From Haplomitrium mnioides (Eukaryota > Marchantiophyta > Haplomitriopsida > Calobryales), in NCBI GenBank assembly GCA_049999725.1, contig JBNGIS010038590.1:1-38977 (forward strand): a stretch of DNA of 38,977 bases, read 5' to 3'. A model generated the notes under the pieces. It worked only from the letters and a program-made list of their open reading frames with translations, did no database searches and was not told where the DNA came from. The translations under genes were made by a program, and so were the position numbers. Numbering within the stretch: position 1 is the stretch's first letter; each line of letters starts with the position of its first letter. Of the stretch, positions 10,693 through 19,314 are shown piece after piece.

Positions 10693-11179
10693 TAGATGTC
10701 GTGGTTGATTGCATGTCAGGCTTCTAAAAGGGCATCCTCGATGATGCCAAATTGCTGCAATGAATGTATAATAACAAAAGACCAAAAATTTGACGTTGTA
10801 ATTGTCATAAAAGATGAAACCATGTAAAAAATGTCATCTTTTGAAAAGGGTTCAGAATCATCATGCTTACATTCTTTAAGGTTGTAACCGTAAGGAATAT
10901 CAGCAATAGCCAAAGTGAAACACCTAGGTTTCACAAGGCCCTTCAATTGTCGAGCATTGGCCTCCCCATAGACTTGGTAAAATGCCATGTTGAGACCATC
11001 GACATAAGACATTAAATCTTGTTCCTCATCTCTCACAACTCCTTCAGTTGTAAGAGATGCAACACCATTTTGTTGCCTTGCTTTTCACTCTCTAGCCTTT
11101 TGGTAGTGGAGCAGAAAAGCTAGAGGATAGGAAACTAAGGTGGGAGCCTAGTCTTGATCTTTAAAGGCTTCTTTGACCC
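10693..11179 (-). pseudogene. Leftward gene, exon with methyltransferase catalytic motif
   Basis: The best open part is 11036-10716: DEEQDLMSYVDGLNMAFYQ, then CFTLAIADIPYGYNL (about 10884-10928). ADIPYG matches the catalytic motif IV (Asp/Asn/Ser-Pro-Pro-Tyr) of amino-group DNA methyltransferases with Ile for the first Pro. DDIFYMVSSFMTITTSNFWS and VIIHSLQQFG follow, like the helix and strand after motif IV. The 5' splice donor is GTAAGTTG (10692-10685). The acceptor at 11180-11182 is tentative. Motif IV upstream of motif I is the beta-class order. Two stops lie in the N-terminal part. Whether N4-cytosine or N6-adenine would be the target cannot be told. Confidence 0.62.
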
Positions 11180-11182
11180 CTG

Positions 11183-11515
11183 ATTTTTTTAACATTTTGC
11201 AGCTACTGTCAATTTTTTAGCCAGTTGTCATTTGAAAGTTTTGTCCCATTGCATAAAAAGAAAAATAGAAAACATTATAAAGAGACAAAAAAAATTATAT
11301 GTTAGAGAGGGACACTGAATTCCATGCGCGCATGGACTTCAATGTCCATGCAAGCATGAACTTTAAAAGTCCAAGCGCGCTTGGACTACGAAGTAAAAGC
11401 GCACACAGACTTTGAAGTCCATGCGCGTATGGACCCTAAACCTTTTTTTTTTAAACAAAGGACAACTTACAATAAATTCCACATAAATGAATGTGGTGTA
11501 AAAAGAAGAACTTAC
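11183..11515 (-). other. Intron of the leftward gene carrying palindromic repeats
   Basis: It opens with a consensus donor (TTTTG|GTAAGTTC, donor at 11515). The proposed acceptor is at 11180-11182. Three GCGC palindromes lie inside: CCATGCGCGCATGG (11322-11335), CCAAGCGCGCTTGG (11371-11384) and CCATGCGCGTATGG (11419-11432). The first two are perfect palindromes that differ by paired substitutions. Confidence 0.6.
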
Positions 11516-12973
11516 CAAAAGCTTCTCGAAGCTTGAATAGAACGCAACCATCTTGGACTCCTTAGTGTAGAGAGGGTACTCCTCTCTTGCCTCCTCCCAA
11601 GTGCTGGAGTAAGCTTCTGAACAAAAACTTTTCACCATAATCGCCAAAACTTTATGTCTCTCTACCTTCCAAGACATCTTGTCCATTGAAAGCTCTCCGG
11701 CTTCCACCCGCTTTAAAATTGAAATCTTCACCTTATTAGGAAGACCCTGAAGGGACCTCCAAGACGTCCACTTCATGCCCTCAATTCTCAGCGATCCTTT
11801 GGCCTTTGGGTTCTGGCCTTTGGTTATGTTCTTCTCCCACGTCGAGAAAATGCTCTGTTGTAGATCCCAGAGCTCCCCACTTCTAAATGTGAGCTGGAAC
11901 TAGTTGTCTTGAGAAGTTACCATCTTCTCAAGAGTTGACTTGGGCTTTATCTCCAAGGTTTCCAGCACCAACTCCCTTTTCAATTTTTGGGATAACACCA
12001 TCCCACTCTCCACAAATCTCTGATGCCAATATTTGACCTTTTGAATAGAGATAATTTCAAGCTTGTACCTCTAGTCATAATTGTCATCGATAGCATAAAT
12101 ACAAGCCTTTGTTGGTGTAAGGCCCACGTAGACATAACAATTGCAGAACAATAATGTCAGATTAATAGTTGTCTTGCTGCAACACTATGATTGCCTCCCG
12201 CAATCTCATAACGATACTGTCAGGGTTCTTGATGTCGAACTCTAACTTGTCCTTCAACCCACACTTTAGGTCAACCACCATTATGAAAAAAACTGTGCGC
12301 ATACTTGTGAGTGAGCATTCTTTGCGCCAGAAACTGAACAAAATCTTCATTCAATCTTTGAATTTGGAATGGGCCCTAGCTGTCCATTCTAGGTTTAGAC
12401 AGATTCAAATTCTCCAGCCATATTGTTATTGTTTCTTCACAGACTCTGAAATGTTGGATTGCAGATTTCCTTATCTTGTTGTTGTCTTCCTTAGACACTG
12501 TCTGAAGGTCCACCTATTCCATTTCTTGAAAAGTTTGCAACCCCTTGTGGGATTGCCTTTTTGATATAGATGTAAGAGATTGAATTGGCTTCGGCTCCGG
12601 CTCTAGCTCCAAGTCTTGCCCCAAGTTGCTTGGTGATGATGACAAAGGGGAAGCAGATGATGACTTTGTTGTAGATTCCAAGGGGGCTCGCTCCTTCTCA
12701 ATGACCGGTGCATGTGCAAGTTTTTTCTTCTTTGCAGTCAGTTTCTTCTTTTTTGGAGCCTCAACTGGCTCAGCCTCCTTTCTTTTTTTTGACCAAAAGG
12801 GTCTACCACGTAAATTGAGAATGTTGTCACACTCGGATACGACACCAAAGCTTGAATATTGATGCTCTGCTTGGGCTTCATAATCTTGATGTGGATGGCA
12901 AGTTTGATGAAGTCCCGCTCGACGCGCTTCGCGTCTTTGTAGCTATCCACAAAATCGGCCAAAACTGAGTAAA
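11516..12973 (-). pseudogene. Leftward gene, long middle exon of unknown function
   Basis: It starts after a textbook acceptor (TTTTATTTTCAG, AG at 12974-12975). It reads ADFVDSYKDAKRVERDFIKL and IQALVSYPSVTTFSIYV, then, after a frame change, a Lys-rich segment resembling a nuclear localisation signal (KKKKLTAKKKK, about 12715-12750) and a Ser/Glu/Pro-rich linker. The best-kept part is 12090-11516: RYKLEIISIQKVKYWHQRF, ELWDLQQSIFSTWEKN, MKWTSWRSLQGLPNKVKI, ELSMDKMSWKVERHK, SSTWEEAREEYPLYTKES. I do not recognise this domain. Several stops and at least two frame changes are present; further introns may be hidden. Confidence 0.5.
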
Positions 12974-13425
12974 CTGAAAATAAAACAAAAAACAATTAAG
13001 CATAGGTAGATGTGTAAGACTCGACATTCACTACGCATAGGGACTCTAATAACATTACAAACGTGCACTACACAAGGGAGTCCATGCGCGCATAGATGAT
13101 GGGAGTCCTTGCTTGCTTAGACAATGGAGTTCCTGCGCGCAGGGACTCCCTTTGTCCATGTGCGCATGGACGAAGGGATTCCAAACGCGCATGAAACCTG
13201 TGTCTCCATGCTTGCATGGACTCCAAAGTCCATGCACGTTTAGACGATGAGAGTCCAAGCGCCAAGGACTTTGGAGTCCATACGGGCATGGACTTGGGAG
13301 TCCATGCAGGTATGGACTTGGAGTCCATACGCGCATGGACCCCGTGTCTCCATGCTTTCATGGACTCCCTGCAAGTTACGACTTAGTAAAAAGAGAAACA
13401 AAAGAAAAAGCATTTCAGAATTCAC
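12974..13425 (-). other. First intron of the leftward gene, filled with palindromic repeats
   Basis: Donor AAG|GTGAAT lies at 13425 and acceptor TTTTCAG at 12974-12976, both good plant consensus. About 300 bp of the 452-bp intron is a tandem array of palindromes spaced by GGAGTCC/GGACTCC-type sequence. Exon 1 ends in phase 0 but exon 2 reads best in phase 1, so an indel must lie nearby or the junction has shifted. Confidence 0.65.
13076..13375. repeat. Dense palindrome array, about 25-50 bp spacing
   Basis: At least ten dyads occur: CCATGCGCGCATAG near 13082, CCTGCGCGCAGG (13132-13143), CCATGTGCGCATGG near 13157, CCATGCTTGCATGG near 13206, CCATACGCGCATGG near 13326, and others with one or two mismatches. 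Reading this array as protein gives repetitive His/Ala/Arg/Met peptides on both strands, which are artefacts. Confidence 0.85.
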
Positions 13426-13785
13426 CTTGGCATCTTCCTTTGTGGCCTGAAGATGCTTCGCAAAAATGTCCCTCTCCTTACACTTGGAAAAATCAAATCG
13501 TTTGCGATTTTCACAATAAAGAGTAATTGAATCTTAGGACTACACAAGTAGCCCAATATTGGCTTTCTTTTCCTCTCGGATCATGGTAATTTGGACCAGT
13601 AGACCCAAATTGAAATTTTCACCTTCATCGGCAAAAAGGTAAAGATGTTGATCGGGGTCTTTCAAAGAACAGTAATTTACTAGCCATTGCCACTCAAGTT
13701 TTTCAGGCTCTAGAGCCTTGACAACATCCGAATACTTGTATGGCTTTGGTTCAAGAAGGCGGAAAACAATTCCTTGATATGCCAT
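13426..13785 (-). pseudogene. Leftward gene, first exon
   Basis: The ATG at 13785 is the first in the leftward direction from the shared promoter. The exon is exactly 120 codons to the GTGAAT donor. It reads MAYQGIVFRLLEPKPYKYSD, EWQWLVNYCSLKDPDQHLYL, FADEGENFNLGLLVQITMIR, then two in-frame stops (13540-13542 and six bases later), then FSKCKERDIFAKHLQATKED. The sequence has normal globular composition and clean coding quality apart from those stops, so it decayed recently. I do not recognise the domain. Position suggests the N-terminus of the methyltransferase-like protein. Confidence 0.6.
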
Positions 13786-14251
13786 TTCAAGATAATAGAA
13801 ACAAGTCTATTTGGAAGTAAAAAATGTAATGAACAAAAGTTCATAAATCACTAAAGGCTAGAAATGGCAAAAAAAACTAAGAAAATGCAAAAACAGCAAT
13901 AACTAGAAAATAAAAACCAAAAACTTAACTCACAAAAATGAAAAGAAACTTTCCACTAGGGCTCTTTTTATAGTTAAATTTCAAAAAATACTTTTTCCTG
14001 CCAAAAAATGATTCACGGAGCTCTTGACACGTAGATTTTCCTAGTGCAAAAAGAAAAAGTTAGTATATAAAACATTGATGGTTTTTATCTTTCCAATTTC
14101 TTTTTTTCATTTTCTTCACAAAAGGTTCCCAATTTTGTTGTTTTGCAAAAAAAAAAACGACAAAAACACCTCTTTTAGGTGTGGTGTAAGAGGTTCATAA
14201 TATTTGTTAAAATAATTCCTTGAAGTACTTGATTTTTAGAATGTCTTTTCA
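13786..14251. promoter_or_regulatory. Bidirectional promoter between the two genes
   Basis: 466 bp separate the two start codons. A TATA box for the leftward gene (TATAAAAAG on the minus strand, 13964-13972) lies about 180 bp from its ATG. One for the rightward gene (TATATAAAAC, 14064-14073) lies about 180 bp from its ATG. Between them is CGGAGCTCTTGAC (14016-14028). Copy C keeps all three: CTTTTTATA near 27955, CGGAGCTCTTGAC at 28004-28016 and ATTATAAATC near 28052. Such conservation in otherwise diverged non-coding DNA supports a real promoter. Confidence 0.65.
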
Positions 14252-14548
14252 ATGGCTAGAGTTTTTAAAGGCAAGAAGAGGTTAGAGTTTCAAGATTCAT
14301 CTTCTAAAAAATGTGTTACTTTTGATAGACAGGTTGAGATTTGTTCAAATACCAATTTTTGGGAGGTAAGTGATGGAGTACCAACAGCATCAAGTGTGAT
14401 TGCGAGTATATTGGAGAAAAAGATGACTTTTGCTGAATCAAATAGCTCCACCCAGAAAGATCGAGAAGGTGAACTCTATGCGCGCATAGGATCAGGGACT
14501 CAACCCTATGCGCACATAGGGTTAAAGAGTGAACCAATGCTCATATAG
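14252..14548 (+). pseudogene. Rightward gene, N-terminal segment
   Basis: The ATG at 14252 opens MARVFKGKKRLEFQDSSSKK, conserved as MARVFKGKKRLEFQDS in copy C (36645), which supports this start. The basic N-terminus could be nuclear or DNA-binding. In its second half two palindromes are part of the coding frame (14476-14489 encoding LYARI, 14506-14519 encoding PYAHI). A stop at 14546 ends this frame, and coding quality resumes in another frame at 14554: a frameshift or a missed intron. Confidence 0.6.
14476..14519. repeat. Palindromes inside the rightward coding region
   Basis: CTATGCGCGCATAG (14476-14489) is a perfect 14-bp palindrome. CTATGCGCACATAG (14506-14519) has one mismatch pair. The spacing is 30 bp. 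Copy C has TATGCGCGCATA at 36866-36877 in the corresponding place. Confidence 0.85.
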
Positions 14549-14553
14549 GATTA

Positions 14554-15990
14554 ATGGCTGAACAACTTGCGCACAAAGGATCAAAGAGGGAACTCAGTTC
14601 TTGTAGAGAATTAAAGAAACAATCTTCATCCAAGACAAGATCTTTGTTGTCCTTCAAGCGGTCGAAATTGAATCTTTCTTATGAGTATTCCAAAATATCT
14701 GAAAAAAAAGGTTCAACACAGAGATTCCAGACGGTTGTAGACCTTTCTTCATCCACATCTAAGGGAGACATTGATATTTATGATCAAAGTATGTTTGTTC
14801 ATAACACAAAAGCCATACAATATGTGGACAATTTTAATTTTGGAGATGAGCCACTCTTCCCAATAGCACCACTCAAACAACGTCTGATTTCATTTCAAGT
14901 CGCACCTCGCAAAGAGATTGGGACATCTGAAACAAATCGAATTCTTTTGGAGGAGTCTTCAGACAATAGTTTGGAAAACGATTCTAGCAAAGAATCTCAA
15001 TCAATCAACATTTCTTTGGAGTTATCGCCAAGGGCACCAATTTTATTACAAAAAACATTTCTTTCTAATAGAGATATTGATCAAGATTCAGTTTTGGAAT
15101 GGTGTAGTTCTCCCAATCCCAAAGAAGAAACTCATCTCTCAAAAATATTCTGTGATAGAACAAGCAGTGTTTAAGATGACGGCCAAGATCTTTAGGATAA
15201 ATTATCTCCTATTGCTGGATTTGCTTACGGATCAAATCATCCAACACAACATAAGAGTTCTTTGTCTGGGCCAAAACCCAAATGGGTAAACACCTTACGC
15301 AAAAATTATTTGCCGAAAGTCCATCATGACAAGAGCTTTGTGAAGAAAAAGCTCGATCCAATGTCAATTTATAAATTGAAGAGAATTTCTTGTTGTTGAA
15401 ATAATTGCTTGTCATTGTGCAAGACAGATTTTTTTAAAACTATAAGAGAAACGTACTTTCAACAAAGCATGAAGAATCGAGATATCATACTGTAGTGGGG
15501 AATATATGGAAAAAGCTATGATGTTGAAAATCAGTTTACACTGCTTGGCGGTACCTTTGTTTATAGAAGAGCCTTCAAATTAATATTAGGAGTAGGGAAT
15601 GATAGAATCCAAAGGATTCAAAATCTCAAAAATGCAGATCTTAGAGCCATTTTTGGAAAAAGAGAACTGTTTTCTAAAGGAGTTTTTGTGTGTGAGTGGA
15701 TGGACAATTTTTTCCAAAGACATTGCAAGAGAATGCCCACTCATGAAGTATACAACTTGCCCAATAATTTTACAAAATGAGAAGTTTATGACTACTACAT
15801 AACTTATTTTAAAGAGAAAGATCCCCATTATATTCTTAGTTTCTTGGGTTTAACAAAACATTGAAGAACTCATTTTCCAAATGTAATAATTCCAAAATAC
15901 AATAGATTTGTTGTTTGTGAAACATGCGAAGAAATAAAATCTTTGCGAGAAAAATCTGTCTTGGAGTCTGACAAAGGTAACAACTTTTCT
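14554..15990 (+). pseudogene. Rightward gene, middle segment with cysteine motif
   Basis: One frame runs the whole length with stops only at 15172, 15193, 15397, 15493, 15778 and 15862. The first 200 residues are Ser/Lys/Glu-rich and probably disordered (KRSKLNLSYEYSKISEKKGS). The rest is compact: CKTDFFKTIRETYFQQSM, GTFVYRRAFKLILGVGNDRI, FGKRELFSKGVFVCEWMDNF, RMPTHEVYNLPNNFTK, VIIPKYNRFVVCETCEEIK. The last stretch (about 15885-15930) carries a C-x2-C pair. This order (AF..ILG, basic GKR segment, MP..YNLP, IPK..RF..C..C) matches, from memory, the N-terminal part of proteins with a DUF7869 domain. Function unknown. Confidence 0.62.
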
Positions 15991-16146
15991 TCTCTTTTGA
16001 CATCTTTGGCTAATCCATTCTTTTCTCTAGACTCAAAGCCTAGTTCTAGAGATGTTATATTTTCTCAACTTATAGCTAAAAGATTTTTTTGGAGGTTATT
16101 TAGCAAAGAAGATTTGACTTGAATACTTCTTAGCAAATTGAGTTGT

Positions 16147-17130
16147 TAAAAATACTTAGGAATTGTCATTGATGGAATAGATAAGAAGAAAACTTCTATT
16201 CTATGCTAGCTTTCGCCACCAAAAAAACATTGATAAAGATTGTTTGGTGGGTGTGCATGTTGTTGGTGCCTTAATATACAGTCATGCTCTTTCTTCGAGG
16301 GTATTCGTAACGTATGAAAACTTGAGAAGCAATTCTAATTTGACAGCTACTGTGCTCAACAAAATATTATGTGACTTTGAAGGCCCGTTGCTTCCAACTT
16401 TGTATCTTTAGCTAGACAACACGACATGAGAGAATAAGAATTCTATCATGTTTGGATATCTTAGTCTCCTTATTGCCAAGAATGTTTTTTGAAAAATCAA
16501 GGTGGGATTTCTCTTGGTTGGCTATACTCATGATCAAATTGATCAAATGTTCAACCGACTCTCAAAATATTTAAAATGTATCAAAGCTTTCACGATCACC
16601 ATTCTAAGCAATGCGCTTCAATTATCCTATAATCCTAAAACTCATGTGACTCTTTTGTTGGAAACTTGGGATTTCAAAATTTTTATGTAGCAACGTCCTT
16701 CTCTGGTTCAAAGGATACATGATATTACTTTTAATCAACAATTCAAGTTCCAATTAAATGATTCCAAGGCAAAGATTTGGAGCAACCAGTTTTCAACAGA
16801 AGAATTTTGCTACTTGTGGATGGTATTTGTCAACTCAAGTGCCTACGTGAAGTGGACAGAAATTTTGAGTTCAATGTTGATTCCTCTCAAGCCATATTCT
16901 GAAATCAAATGATCTCAAAAGGAAGAAAGAGAAGTGGATACCAAAAAAGTGGTATTTTCAATAAGGGACAACATAAGTGAGAGTTGCTACAAGTTCTTTA
17001 TAGATTTTGATATTCAATGGTGGAATGACTTTTTTCTTGCCCAACAAGAGATTGCAGCCTACATCCTTGAAAAAAAAACGACGACTCGAAGCAAAATTTA
17101 CCTTTCCACCTTCATAATCATCAAACACTT
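16147..17130 (+). pseudogene. Rightward gene, RNase-H/DDE-like core (DUF7869-type, from recall)
   Basis: Landmarks in order: KYLGIVIDGID (about 16150-16182), then a frameshift near 16225, DCLVGVHVVGALIYSHALSS, VFVTYENLRSNSNLTATVLN, LLPTLYL-stop-LDNTT-stop-ENKN (16397-16441), FGYLSLLIAKNVF, GFLLVGYTHDQIDQMFNRLS (about 16505-16565), NALQLSYNPKTHVTLLLETW. Acidic residues in strand-like contexts (IDG, LDN, HDQID) are spaced as in RNase-H-fold transposases, but assigning them as catalytic is inference. Three or four nonsense changes and a frameshift break it. Copy B (inverted) gives the same protein without several of these lesions. Confidence 0.68.
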
Positions 17131-17267
17131 GTAATGATTTTCAAAATGTTTATTTAGATTCTCAACTTCATGCTCAACAGATAGAAGAAGATACTCTAGT
17201 ATAGCAATTACTTTCTACATGTTGAGTAATCTATGATGGAGCACCTAGGCCACAAGAAGGGACTCTT

Positions 17268-17650
17268 TTGCACAATACTCGATACATGTATAAATTTGGC
17301 AATCTACATGAGATGAAAGCTAGAATGTTCATTTGTGTTGTTGCATCTTTGGATCCAAAAGGCAGACCATTTGGGGCTGCCAAAGTTCTCAAATTTTTGT
17401 CATTTAATGAGGAAGATCCTCCAAACCCGAACGAGTACAAGTTCAATGGTTTGCTTGTTTGGTTGAAGATGTATTTTTTGGACAACACTTCCCACAAAAA
17501 ATACGAGCAACAAAAGGGAAATGCAAATCCAAGTTACATATTGATGTACTTGATGTGACACAAATCATGATTATTAACATTGAGACAGACCAAGCAAACC
17601 TTGATGAATCTTCTGAAGCTGAATCCAAAGAAGTCAAGACAAGTGACTAA
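17268..17650 (+). pseudogene. Rightward gene, C-terminal segment
   Basis: It reads HNTRYMYKFGNLHEMKARM, IFCVVASLDPKGRPF-like sequence, AAKVLKFLSFNEEDPPNPNE, then shifts frame near 17460 to VEDVFFGQHFPQKIRATKGK and an acidic tail DESSEAESKEVKTSD ending at TAA 17648-17650. The acidic tail and stop look like a natural C-terminus. A stretch of about 100 bp between 17131 and 17267 is not coherent. This part is deleted from copy B. Confidence 0.5.
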
Positions 17651-18129
17651 AGTCATTCAAGAATTTTTTTGTATATTTTGTATTTTCAAGTATATTGTAA
17701 TTTTAGATTATTATTTTTAAAAGTACTTGAAAATCTTTTTAAGCAATTGATTGAATTTTTCTACCAACTTGAACTTTGATTTTAAATCATTCCAAGTTGA
17801 ATGTTATTCTCTGTAAATGAAACTTAAATTTATAGTTAATATTTTTATTTGCTTTGTAAAAATATTTTCTTTTTCCAAAATGTAAGTATTTCGTTTTGAA
17901 CTTTATTGTTTTCTAGAAGAGTTTAAGGTTATTATCTCGCTGAAGCATTTACCCAAATTGACTAATTTTTTTTTCTTTTTAAGACTTTAGTGTAAAACTT
18001 AAAACCTTTACTGTTGTTTTACTCAGATAAAGAGCTTTGTACTTGTTTTTACTTTTAAATTCTGAATTAGAAATCAAAATATTTTTCATGCGTAGAGTTT
18101 GTTGTGAAAAATAGAACATTTACAGTCTA
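17651..18129. other. AT-rich 3' flank of the rightward gene
   Basis: No coding signal. T-rich and A-rich tracts (17660-18060) fit a 3' UTR and terminator-like plant flank. No single polyadenylation signal stands out. Confidence 0.4.
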
Positions 18130-18460
18130 TATCCTGAGTTGTAGAAGTGTGAACCCTATACGTGCATAGACTTTGATTTGCAAGCAAAACGTACAGCGTA
18201 CAAAAACTCTTCTACTAAATCTAACACCTAGTTTCTTGTCAATCTTTGTTGTGGAATGTTTAGATGGTGAGTTCGAATTCCTATGCGCACATAGACTTTG
18301 GGGTGGAGTGTTCAAATGGTGAGTTCGGATTCCTATGCACACATAGACTTTGGGGTAGAGTGTTTATATGTTTGGATTCCTAAGCGCGCAGAGACTTTGG
18401 GGTGGAGTGTTCACATGTTGAGCTTGGATTCCTATACGCGCATAGACTTTGGGGTGGAAG
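18130..18460. repeat. Right-hand subterminal palindrome array, about 51-bp unit, 4-5 copies
   Basis: Palindrome cores at 18281-18294, 18332-18345, about 18380 and 18432-18445 are each followed by ACTTTGGGGT-like sequence and preceded by GAGTTCGGATTC-like sequence, giving a period of 48-52 bp. An isolated related core (TATACGTGCATAG) lies near 18157, and TCTATGCGCGCCTAGAG near 18961. It mirrors the array at 9390-9725 at the opposite end of copy A, with a different spacer. Confidence 0.85.
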
Positions 18461-18769
18461 TCCACGCCTTCCACAAGCTCTAATTCTCATGTACAACTCT
18501 TATGCTTCTTCATATAAAGACTACCGACTACAACTTTGTTTGTACGCAAGTCATAGACTCTTTTGTAGATCTTGAGACTTTTTTTTGGTTGAATCAAGTC
18601 TAAATCTTGGAGATATTTCTTGTTTACAATCTTAGTTCAATCTCTTTAGCTACTGTCTTTTTGATCCTGAACTATGATATGCTTTTGTATATGCTTTGTT
18701 GAACTATGAAATATTTTAAAGTGGTGGAACCTTTTTGAAAGCCCATGTTCTCTTTTGATTGCATGGATT

Positions 18770-19250
18770 TTCAACTACAAGTGAAAGCTTCCTTCTTTCT
18801 TCACATTTAAAATAAAGCTCCTAAATCCATACAATGTTTTGCTTTCTTTATTTTTTTTGTTTACAATTGCAAACTCATTCCCTTGACTTCTAGTCCTCTC
18901 GGGCTTTTTCTTTATGTTTTGTAATTTTTTTTCCAACAAAAAAGTTTGAAAGAACACCATGTCTATGCGCGCCTAGAGTTTGAGCAATCAAATATATTTC
19001 AAAATAGTTTCCTATGACATGTATTTCAACTTTTCAGCTTAGAATTGTAATCAATGATAAATGCAAATTTTTTATGAAAACTTACTATAATTTTTATACT
19101 TTTCATCAAATTCAAGTTTTCCAATGTTTTCATAAAAACTAATAATATTGATTGATTTTGCATAACAAAAATCACTTTCACTCTAATATACTTTTTGAAA
19201 CAGCCAAAAAAAAATCCAAAAAACTCATGTACTTTTTTTTAATAACCTCA
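18770..19250 (+). repeat. Right end region of copy A shared with copy B
   Basis: Segments such as CATTCCCTTGACTTCTAGTC (about 18868) and the AT-rich run 19030-19250 recur in reverse complement at 25735-26240. Homology stops near 19250 (25735 in copy B), which marks a likely element edge. Confidence 0.65.
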
Positions 19251-19314
19251 TTTTTTATGTTTTTTGAATTCAAAAATCACAATTTTTCGCAAAAAAGAAG
19301 TTCATGTTCTAAGT

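Larger units (their letters stand above)
9060..19310. mobile_element. Copy A of a divergent two-gene element (candidate new DNA transposon)
   Basis: A leftward intron-containing gene with a DNA methyltransferase-like end (9986-13785) and a rightward gene with an RNase-H-like core (14252-17650) diverge from one 466-bp promoter. Blocks of GCGC-centred palindromes occupy both ends (9390-9725, 18130-18460) and internal sites. Parts of the unit recur elsewhere: promoter plus rightward start in copy C (27890-28190, 36605-37131), and rightward core plus 3' flank in copy B (25735-27700, inverted). Sequence shared by copies A and B ends near 19250, so the true right edge is probably close to there. 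The left edge is a guess. Calling it a transposon is inference: no clean terminal repeats or target duplications were found. Confidence 0.55.

Noticed and set aside
13055-13425. Overlapping open frames on both strands rich in His, Ala, Arg and Met
   Set aside because: They are translations of the palindrome array inside an intron. Symmetry makes both strands open.
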